A stretch of DNA of 10,441 nt from Spirochaetales bacterium (GTDB taxonomy: Bacteria; Spirochaetota; Spirochaetia; Treponematales; UBA12059). A program made the position numbers and the translations under genes. This document shows positions 1 through 5,171 of this stretch, piece after piece. Where the stretch lies: the NCBI GenBank assembly GCA_016938515.1, contig JAFGUM010000271.1, forward strand, positions 1-10,441. Reading direction: 5' to 3'. The notes beneath the pieces were generated by a model. It searched no databases. It saw nothing but the letters and a program-made list of their open reading frames with translations, and was not told the DNA's origin. Each line of letters starts with the position of its first letter. Position 1 is the stretch's first letter.

Positions 1-26
1 CGCGGAAAGTATCTGGAGCCGCTCAT
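1..26 (-). CDS. Second ABC sugar permease, N-terminal 8 codons only (partial)
   Basis: An ATG at 24-26 (minus strand) overlaps the TGA stop of the preceding permease as ATGA and opens a frame reading MSGSRYFP before the window ends. A clear ribosome-binding site (GGGAGG on the minus strand, 34-39) lies 7 bases upstream, inside the 3' end of the upstream gene. By position this should be the second inner-membrane permease (MalG/UgpE type) that pairs with the first permease in carbohydrate ABC importers. The 4-bp overlap suggests translational coupling, which helps equal production of the two subunits. The identity is inferred from context only, because too few residues are visible for a family match. 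Confidence 0.6.
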
Positions 27-904
27 GATTCAACCTCCCAGCGCTTTGTTATCAGTACCTGCAACGTGCTTATAACACCCACGACGAGGAAGAACAGCAC
101 CGCTTTTGCAGACCCCATGCCGTAGTTGTTGTATGAGAACGCCTCATAGTAGATGTTGATGGCAAAAGTCTCTGTAGAACCGAACGGCCCTCCAGCGGTT
201 AGTGAGAAAATCACGTCGAACATCTTGGTAGTCCACGACAGCACGAGGAAGAGGCATACGGTAAACGCGGGCATCACGAGCGGCACGATTATCTTTACCA
301 GCGTCTGCATCGACGAGGCGCCGTCGATGCGAGCCGCCTCGAGCAGATCCGTGTTTATGTTTACGATGGCGGCTATGTAGATGACCATCAGGTACCCGGT
401 GCGTTGCCAGACGAAAACGATTACCGACGCCCAGAAACCCGTTTCCGGCGTGCCCAGCCAGGGCAGCTGAAACAGGCTCCAGCCGGTCGTCTCGCCGAGA
501 GCGCCAAATCCTGTTATAAATATGAAACGCCACACAAAGCCGAGTATTATGCCGCCTATCACGTTGGGCAGAAAGAAGACAGTTCGCAGGATAGACACGA
601 GCCTGAGCTTCATCGTAAGCACGAGAGCCAGCGCGAAGGCGAGGGCGTTGGACAGAATAAGTGACACAACGGTAAACTTGAGCGTGAATATGGCCGCGAC
701 CCCCGCCTGCTCGTCCCCCTTGAAGATGGCTGCGTAGTTTTGCAAGCCTATCCAGACAGCTTCCTTGTTGACGCCGTTCCATCTGGTAAACGAGTAGTAG
801 ATACCCATGACAAACGATGCCAGAACTATAACAGAAAAAACAGCAAAACCTGGCCCCATGAACAACGCGTCATCGCGAAGCTCTCTCAGCGCTCTTCTGT
901 TCAT
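23..904 (-). CDS. Carbohydrate ABC transporter permease (MalF/UgpA-like)
   Basis: Inner-membrane subunit of a CUT1-type sugar ABC importer, 293 residues, the usual length for this family. About six membrane segments can be read, at roughly residues 17-38, 75-97, 106-128, 158-181, 205-225 and 265-285. The cytoplasmic EAA loop that docks the ATPase is present at 189-197 (EAARIDGAS). This is followed by the IIVPLVMP segment typical of the BPD_transp_1 domain. The ATG at 904 has AGGAG (912-916) 7 bases upstream. The gene follows the binding-protein gene after 63 bp and overlaps the next permease by 4 bp, so it belongs to the same operon. The transported sugar cannot be told from the sequence. No ATPase gene is visible; many CUT1 systems use a shared MsmX/UgpC-type ATPase encoded elsewhere, but one could also lie beyond the left edge. 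Confidence 0.93.
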   Translation of the reverse strand: MNRRALRELRDDALFMGPGFAVFSVIVLASFVMGIYYSFTRWNGVNKEAVWIGLQNYAAIFKGDEQAGVAAIFTLKFTVVSLILSNALAFALALVLTMKLRLVSILRTVFFLPNVIGGIILGFVWRFIFITGFGALGETTGWSLFQLPWLGTPETGFWASVIVFVWQRTGYLMVIYIAAIVNINTDLLEAARIDGASSMQTLVKIIVPLVMPAFTVCLFLVLSWTTKMFDVIFSLTAGGPFGSTETFAINIYYEAFSYNNYGMGSAKAVLFFLVVGVISTLQVLITKRWEVES

Positions 905-929
905 GCAGTCGCTCCTGTACGCGCGTAGA

Positions 930-956
930 CGGCACCGGCACTGATGGCCGGCACCG
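930..956 (-). other. Intercistronic hairpin between binding-protein and permease genes
   Basis: The minus-strand transcript can form a 10-bp stem (CGGTGCCGGC with GCCGGTGCCG, two G-U pairs) around a 7-nt loop in the 63-bp gap. No U-run follows, so it is not a classic terminator. A hairpin in this position is known in other binding-protein operons (for example malE-malF) to protect the upstream mRNA from 3' decay, so that more binding protein than permease is made. That role is inferred here. Confidence 0.55.
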
Positions 957-967
957 CTACGGTTACG

Positions 968-2302
968 CTATTTCTTGAGCTTCATCCACGCTTCATCGAG
1001 CTTGCGCAGAACGGTAGGCCAATCCTGCTTGCCAGCTACGTACGCCTGGATGTTGTTGTTGGCTTCCTGGGCAAAGCCGTCGGGGAAGAATCCGAACACC
1101 CACGGGATAGTCTTGCCATCAGCCGAGTACGCGAGGATATCGGTACCAACGCCCCCGAGGCCCTTGGGCGAAACCCCAGAGTACGCCGGGATGAACCTGA
1201 ACTTTTCGGTGAGGTAGGACTTTCCGATATCAGTGGTTACCAGGTAGTTGAGGAATGCCTTGGCTGCCTTCTGCTCGGCCGGAGACGAGCTCTTGTTTAC
1301 CACGAAGTAGAAAGGCACACCCACCGCAATGCGGTCGGACGCGGCCTTGTCATCGTTGAGCGGCATGGGCAACAAACCGATGTTTATCGCGGGATTGGCG
1401 GTGTAAATGGGAATTTCTTTCCAGACGCCCTGCTGTATCATCGCGGCTTGCCCGTTGGCAAACAGCTGAATCTGCATCAGGTGGTCGGTGGTAAGCGGGT
1501 TCTTCTCGCCAAACTCGAGGGTGAGGTCGACAAGGTTCTTGAGTTCCTGGAAGGCCTTGGTACCGGCCATCGTCACCGTGCCTTCACCGAGCGACTTGAT
1601 GAAGCCCTTGGGGTCGGTTTGCTGCGCAAACGCCATGTTCATCAGGTGCAAACCCGGCACCCACCAAGTGGCGTAACCGGTTGCAAACGGGGTATAGCCA
1701 GCAGCCTTGATCTTCTGCGCAGCAGCCCTCAGCTCGCTCTGGGTCTTGGGCAGCGTCGTTATGCCCACCTTGGCGAAGATGTCCTTGTTGTAAATGTACC
1801 CGTAGCCTTCAAGATTTACGGGCATTCCCATCTGGGCACCATTGACATTAAGCTCTTTCATCGCGAACGGCAGGGCCGTCTTGAGCCAGGGCTCTCCTGT
1901 AAAGTCTGCGATGTACTCCTGCCACAGCTCGTACTGGCTTAAACCCTCGATGGGGAAGATGTCCGGGCCTTCATTGGCGGCAAACTTGCTCTTGAGGATA
2001 GTCTGCCAAACGGCGCCGCCGCCTACCGTCTCGGTAACGACGGTGACGTTGGGGTATTCCTGCTGGAACTCCAGAGCAAGCTCCTTGTACAGCCCGTCGA
2101 GGTCCGGTTTGTGCTGGAACAGGTGCAGCGTCACCTGTTCTACAACGGCCGCCTGTGGCGTCGCCTGTGGCGTCGCCTGTGGCGTCGCCTGTGGCGTCGC
2201 CTGCGGCGTCGCCTGTGGCGTCGGTGCCTCATCCTTTCCACCCAGCGCGAAGGCCGAGGCCGCCATCAGCACCATCATGGCTACCGTGAACAGTTTTTTC
2301 AT
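968..2302 (-). CDS. Extracellular sugar-binding protein of ABC importer, with TPQA repeat linker
   Basis: Solute-binding protein of the CUT1 family (SBP_bac_1 type), 444 residues, that captures a sugar outside the inner membrane and delivers it to the permeases. Residues 1-19 form a signal peptide (MKK, a hydrophobic stretch, then AFA as a likely signal peptidase I site). No lipobox cysteine follows; the mature start is LGGKDE. Residues 28-51 are six exact TPQA units, a flexible Pro/Gln linker. The binding fold starts near residue 56 and shows family-typical segments such as EYPNVTV, GPDIF and the YGYIYNKD region. The ATG at 2302 has an excellent AAGGAGGAG (2307-2315). It lies 42 bp after the repressor gene and 63 bp before the permease. 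The substrate is unknown. Many binding proteins in organisms of this type are lipoproteins, so the missing Cys is noteworthy: the protein is either free in the periplasm or has lost its anchor. Confidence 0.92.
   Translation of the reverse strand: MKKLFTVAMMVLMAASAFALGGKDEAPTPQATPQATPQATPQATPQATPQAAVVEQVTLHLFQHKPDLDGLYKELALEFQQEYPNVTVVTETVGGGAVWQTILKSKFAANEGPDIFPIEGLSQYELWQEYIADFTGEPWLKTALPFAMKELNVNGAQMGMPVNLEGYGYIYNKDIFAKVGITTLPKTQSELRAAAQKIKAAGYTPFATGYATWWVPGLHLMNMAFAQQTDPKGFIKSLGEGTVTMAGTKAFQELKNLVDLTLEFGEKNPLTTDHLMQIQLFANGQAAMIQQGVWKEIPIYTANPAINIGLLPMPLNDDKAASDRIAVGVPFYFVVNKSSSPAEQKAAKAFLNYLVTTDIGKSYLTEKFRFIPAYSGVSPKGLGGVGTDILAYSADGKTIPWVFGFFPDGFAQEANNNIQAYVAGKQDWPTVLRKLDEAWMKLKK
2151..2222 (-). 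repeat. Six tandem 12-bp units encoding (TPQA)6
   Basis: Six contiguous 12-bp units (plus strand GCCTGTGGCGTC) run from 2151 to 2222. All are identical except the fifth (2199-2210), which has one T-to-C change that is silent (Pro CCA to CCG). The unit is a multiple of three, so gain or loss of copies by slippage would lengthen or shorten the linker after the signal peptide without breaking the frame. Confidence 0.97.
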
Positions 2303-2344
2303 AACGCTCCTCCTTCTCTCCTCAATAAAAATAATGGAAGCATT

Positions 2345-3343
2345 CTAGCAGCTCCCACGCTTTACAAACGTTGGTTTCAGCACCTCCCGCAGAGGCTCCC
2401 TATATTTGCCCAGCACCCACGACGTCATCGCCTCCGCAGAAATAACGGCGATATCGGTCTTGGGCTGGTGTATCGTAGATAGTGTTGGCCGAGAGTACGT
2501 GCACCAGTCGACGTCATCGTACCCCACGATAGCCAGAGAATCCGGCACCGATACGCCGCGATCCGCAAGCGCGTTCATCACGCCAAAGGCGCAGTTGTCT
2601 GACTGGACGAACAGGCCGTCCGCCTCGCACAGCTCGGCAAAACGCTCGCTGCCAAGACGATACGCGTCATCGTATGATCCTGACGCAAGCGTCAGCTTGG
2701 CGTACGACAGCTCCCGCTTACTCCGCATCATCGACTGGAAGCCCTGGATTCTCACCTCGAACTGAAGGCTGTCCTCCGCGACGGTCACGAGGCGCCTGCG
2801 CCCCCGGGATATGAGCGCGTTGGCCGCGAGCACGCCCCCGTGAAAATGGTCTATGAGTATGTAGTCGTACCGCTCTATCCACGGTGCCCGCGCCGGGTTT
2901 ATGAGGATGATCCTGTCCGTGTACCTGGCCGCTTCTCGAACGGCTTCCTCGGTAACCTCGTAGCCGATGAGGATGAGCCCATCTACCTTTTTTTGCCGCA
3001 CGAGGCGGGTGAGCTCTGATACGTCCTCGCCAACGGTGTCGTAGCCGTGGATGAGCGAGTCAAAGCCGCGCTGAGCCAGCTCGTCGCTTATCATGTGCAT
3101 CAGCCTCACCGTATAGACGGACTCAACGGCGCGCAGCCTGCGGTACGGATACAGTACGCCCACCGTCATGTGAATGCCCGTAGCCAGGCTCTTGGCTCCA
3201 GCGTTTATCTGGTACCCCGCGTCCAGCGCGATTTTCTTGATGCGCGCCTTCGTGCCGTCCGCGACGTTCGGGTTGTCGTTGAGCGCGCGCGACACCGTAG
3301 CGTAGCTCAGGCCGGTAAGCCTGGCGAGTTCCCTGATGGTCAC
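2345..3343 (-). CDS. LacI-family transcriptional regulator
   Basis: DNA-binding repressor of the LacI/GalR family, 332 residues, full length for the family. Residues 2-24 form the helix-turn-helix (TIRELARLTGLSYATVSRAL) followed by NDNPNV. The hinge region AKSLATG (about 49-55) keeps the Leu that in this family inserts into a central CpG of the operator. The rest is a periplasmic-binding-protein-like effector domain ending with the typical segment AIVGYDDVDWCTYSRP. The start is GTG at 3343, overlapping the stop of the upstream oxidoreductase as GTGA. GGAGG at 3351-3355, 7 bases upstream, supports it and suggests translational coupling. It sits inside the operon it probably controls. A perfect 14-bp CpG-centred palindrome at 4663-4676 on the operon promoter is its likely binding site, so autorepression relieved by a sugar or sugar derivative is expected (inference). 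Confidence 0.94.
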   Translation of the reverse strand: MTIRELARLTGLSYATVSRALNDNPNVADGTKARIKKIALDAGYQINAGAKSLATGIHMTVGVLYPYRRLRAVESVYTVRLMHMISDELAQRGFDSLIHGYDTVGEDVSELTRLVRQKKVDGLILIGYEVTEEAVREAARYTDRIILINPARAPWIERYDYILIDHFHGGVLAANALISRGRRRLVTVAEDSLQFEVRIQGFQSMMRSKRELSYAKLTLASGSYDDAYRLGSERFAELCEADGLFVQSDNCAFGVMNALADRGVSVPDSLAIVGYDDVDWCTYSRPTLSTIHQPKTDIAVISAEAMTSWVLGKYREPLREVLKPTFVKRGSC

Positions 3344-4608
3344 GCGCTGGCCTCCGCTGTCAGGGCGGGTTCTGCGACATCCAGCCGAAGGTCTACCGGC
3401 AATGCGCCCGCAGCCATCGACTGCTCGGCGGCGAGCACCATCCGCAGCGACTCGTAGCCGTCAAACGACGACGCTACCGGGTGGCCGCCGTCGTAAAAGC
3501 CACGCATCTCGCGCAGCAGCGCTTTGTCGGCACCATAGTGCGAGCTGTTAAAGTCATCACCGCCCGCAAAAAACACGCGGCGTGATCGGCCGTAGTCAGA
3601 TATCACCGACAGCTCTCCCGAGCTTCGCGTCAGGACGATGCGACCGGCGGAACCGAGCAGCTCCAGCGTCTCCTGATCGTCAGCCTCCGGGCCGTAGATT
3701 GCCCAGAACAGGCTGGCTTGCACTCCGTTGGCGTACTCCACGGAGACTATCGCGTGGTCTTCTATGTCGGCGCCGGGACGGTATACGCAGGTATCTGCCC
3801 GGTTTATCTCTTCTGTAGCTTCTGACCAGGACGGGTAGCGCAGGATGTGGCCACCCTCGCGGCTTTCTCCCTGTGAAGGAAGCCTCCGGTATGGACAGTC
3901 GCGGTCGCAGACGGCGCAATACGGCGGAGCATCAGGATCGGGGCTGAAGATGGAACTTCGACCGCCCATCGCCGTAAGGCGCACGGGCATGCTGCCGGTC
4001 ATCCAGTTCATTACGTCGAAGTGATGGCTAGACTTGTCGTTGAGAGCACCGCCAGACCATTGCTTGCGTCGATGCCAGAGCTGGAAGTACCTTGTGTAGG
4101 GTATCAGCGAACGAATCTGCATCATTTGCAGCTCGCCTATCTCGCCAGACAGAAGAATATCGCGCGCGGTGCGCCATGAAAGCTCGTAACGCCGCGTAAA
4201 ACCCATGATGAGCGTGTTGCCCGTCCGTTGCTCGGCGTCCCGGATGGCACGGGCATCGTCGAGGCTCACGGAAATGGGCTTGTCCAGATACACCCGCTTG
4301 CCCGACTCAAGCGCCGCCACCGCCACCTCGCGGTGCGTGTAGGTGTGCGTCGTTATTATTATAAAGTCGACGCGCCCGTCGTTGATAAGATCACGGTAGT
4401 CGGCGTACAGCGCGGGATGTACAGACTCACCAGCCGCGGCGAAAGATTGTACCAAAAAGCCTTCAGCTTCCCTGAGGCGCGCTGGCAGAGCGTCGCACAA
4501 CGCTTCAAGCCTGAACCCCGTTTCGGCAGCGAGCTCGGCTAGCCGTGCGCCCAGTATAAAACAGCCGCGCTCCCCTGTACCTATTATGCCAACGCCTATA
4601 CGCTTCAT
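3340..4608 (-). CDS. Gfo/Idh/MocA-family NAD(P)-dependent oxidoreductase
   Basis: Sugar or cyclitol dehydrogenase-like enzyme, 422 residues from the ATG at 4608, longer than the usual 330-390. The Rossmann motif GIIGTGERG (residues 7-15) binds NAD(P). The family's EKP motif appears as DKP (109-111), and the likely catalytic region is NDKSSHHFDVMNW (190-202) with Lys192 and His195/196. An insertion at about 225-275 carries Cys231, Cys234, Cys238 and Cys274, possibly a metal-binding or structural cluster. A GTG six bases upstream (4614) is in frame, but the purine-rich AGGGG (4616-4620) sits 7 bases before the ATG and abuts the GTG, so the ATG is preferred. It is the first gene of the sugar-uptake operon, directly behind the LacI-type promoter, and probably oxidises the imported compound or a derivative. 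The exact substrate is unknown. Its stop overlaps the repressor start. Confidence 0.92.
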   Translation of the reverse strand: MKRIGVGIIGTGERGCFILGARLAELAAETGFRLEALCDALPARLREAEGFLVQSFAAAGESVHPALYADYRDLINDGRVDFIIITTHTYTHREVAVAALESGKRVYLDKPISVSLDDARAIRDAEQRTGNTLIMGFTRRYELSWRTARDILLSGEIGELQMMQIRSLIPYTRYFQLWHRRKQWSGGALNDKSSHHFDVMNWMTGSMPVRLTAMGGRSSIFSPDPDAPPYCAVCDRDCPYRRLPSQGESREGGHILRYPSWSEATEEINRADTCVYRPGADIEDHAIVSVEYANGVQASLFWAIYGPEADDQETLELLGSAGRIVLTRSSGELSVISDYGRSRRVFFAGGDDFNSSHYGADKALLREMRGFYDGGHPVASSFDGYESLRMVLAAEQSMAAGALPVDLRLDVAEPALTAEASA

Positions 4609-4662
4609 GCGCACACCCCTGTTGCCGCTCCACCGTGCTGTTATGTCATAGCCAGCACTGAT

Positions 4663-4676
4663 TGTAACCGGTTACA
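4663..4676. promoter_or_regulatory. LacI-type operator TGTAACCGGTTACA
   Basis: A perfect 14-bp palindrome with a central CpG, the classic form of LacI/GalR-family operators. It begins at the last base of the -10 box and spans the predicted start site (about 4669), so a bound repressor would block RNA polymerase. The LacI-family gene two genes down in the same operon is the obvious candidate ligand. The palindrome is read directly; the pairing with that repressor is inferred. Confidence 0.85.
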
Positions 4677-4704
4677 GAATAAATCGGGATATACGTCCTG
4701 TCAA
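4676..4704 (-). promoter_or_regulatory. Promoter of the sugar-uptake operon
   Basis: On the minus strand a perfect -35 TTGACA (4699-4704) is followed after 17 bp by a -10 TATTCT (4676-4681, 4 of 6 matches). The predicted start near 4669 gives a leader of about 60 nt before the oxidoreductase ATG. The weak -10 and overlapping operator fit a regulated sigma-70-type promoter. Confidence 0.82.
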
Positions 4705-4753
4705 GCGTAACATCTAGCGTTTCCAGAATGCGCGCAAGCGTATGGAATATATC

Positions 4754-4775
4754 AAAAGGCTGCCGGGCGGCAGCC
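4754..4775 (-). terminator. Possible rho-independent terminator
   Basis: On the minus strand the 7-bp stem GGCTGCC/GGCAGCC with loop GCCC (4758-4775) is followed by TTTTGATAT. The U-run is short. It would stop readthrough from the tRNA-Leu unit before the sugar operon promoter. Confidence 0.5.
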
Positions 4776-4781
4776 ACGCTA

Positions 4782-4861
4782 CAAGTCCTCTTCGCCGCTT
4801 ATTTAAAACAAGACCCCAACCTTTCGGTTGGGGTCTTGTTTTTTGCGGCGAAGAGGACTTG
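4782..4861. repeat. 80-bp nested palindrome, copy 1 (tRNA-Leu 3' ends around a hairpin)
   Basis: Architecture: 17-bp arm CAAGTCCTCTTCGCCGC (4782-4798), spacer TTATTT, a perfect 17-bp inner stem (4805-4821 with 4826-4842) with loop TTTC, spacer TT, then the inverse of the first arm (4845-4861). The 17-bp arms equal the 3' end of the neighbouring tRNA-Leu. The inner hairpin has T-runs on both strands and could terminate transcription either way. Copy 2 starts exactly 182 bp further on and differs at one base (4813 A versus 4995 G). The flanks do not match, so the repeat ends sharply at 80 bp. No tRNA body is attached to this copy. Confidence 0.93.
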
Positions 4862-4963
4862 GCTTCCACTTCTCGACATCCTGTCTCGAAGTTCCAGCCC
4901 GCCTCAGACGCTTTCGGCGCATCGTGCGCCTCACGCTCGCCGGCTCGCGACGCGTCCTCGGTT
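4862..4963. other. Hairpin-bearing spacer between the two 80-bp repeats
   Basis: No gene is seen in this 102-bp stretch. It holds two small inverted repeats: 4868-4878 with 4882-4892 (9 of 11 bp, 3-nt loop) and GGCGCA/TGCGCC at 4916-4930 (6 bp, loop TCG). Short open frames through the repeats are incidental translations of this structured DNA. It may be the remnant of a small insertion next to the tRNA, but no transposase or integrase trace is visible. Confidence 0.5.
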
Positions 4964-5043
4964 CAAGTCCTCTTCGCCGCTTATTTAAAACAAGGCCCCA
5001 ACCTTTCGGTTGGGGTCTTGTTTTTTGCGGCGAAGAGGACTTG
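4964..5043. repeat. 80-bp nested palindrome, copy 2 (overlaps the tRNA-Leu 3' end)
   Basis: Same layout as the copy at 4782-4861 with one substitution (4995 G). The right arm (5027-5043) is the genuine 3' end of the tRNA-Leu gene on the minus strand. The left arm (4964-4980) is an inverted extra copy of it, and the match to the tRNA continues slightly outward to about 4960 (GGTT). The substitution makes an A-C mismatch in the inner stem of the minus-strand transcript and a G-U pair in the plus-strand one. Confidence 0.93.
4987..5024 (-). terminator. Terminator immediately downstream of tRNA-Leu
   Basis: Two bases after the tRNA acceptor stem, the minus strand can form a 17-bp stem with GAAA loop (one A-C mismatch from base 4995), whose GC-rich core is followed by TTGTTTTAAAT. 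This fits a rho-independent terminator for the tRNA. The equivalent hairpin in copy 1 (4805-4842) would act as a second barrier. Confidence 0.75.
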
Positions 5044-5107
5044 AACCTCCATGCCTCTCGGCACTAGCACCTCAAGCTAGCGTGTCTGCCAATTCCACCA
5101 TCGCCGC
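5026..5107 (-). tRNA. tRNA-Leu, anticodon GAG
   Basis: An 82-nt class II tRNA with no encoded CCA. The acceptor stem pairs GCGGCGA (5' end at 5107) with TCGCCGC (5027-5033), and discriminator A is at 5026, as expected for leucine. The anticodon stem is CTAGC/GCTAG around loop TTGAGGT, so the anticodon GAG lies at 5071-5073 and reads CUC/CUU. The long variable arm TGCCGAGAGGCA and T-loop TTCAAGT (stem GGAGG/CCTCT) confirm a leucine-type class II fold. The missing CCA must be added by tRNA nucleotidyltransferase. A strong promoter lies directly upstream and a terminator hairpin directly downstream. Confidence 0.96.
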
Positions 5108-5123
5108 TGGCATCGACGGACAG

Positions 5124-5153
5124 TTTATACACGAAAGACTCAGACGATGTCAA
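5124..5153 (-). promoter_or_regulatory. Promoter of tRNA-Leu
   Basis: A minus-strand perfect -35 TTGACA (5148-5153) and -10 TATAAA (5124-5129) are separated by 18 bp. The predicted start near 5117 is about 10 nt before the tRNA 5' end, leaving a short leader for RNase P. It lies between the stop of the broken sulP gene and the tRNA. Confidence 0.83.
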
Positions 5154-5171
5154 GCTTGGGCCAGCTATCGC

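Noticed and set aside
944..1942. 332-residue open frame on the plus strand opposite the binding-protein gene
   Set aside because: It is antisense to a clearly recognisable solute-binding protein, has no family motifs and no good ribosome-binding site. High GC codon bias readily gives such frames.
2303..2370. Separate promoter for the binding-protein gene
   Set aside because: A TAGAAT hexamer exists on the minus strand but there is no -35 box at proper spacing; the evidence is too weak to list.
4782..5043. CRISPR array or integron attC sites
   Set aside because: There are only two repeats of 80 bp with a 102-bp spacer, no cas or integrase genes, and no attC core motifs. The repeats are explained by tRNA-end and terminator sequence.
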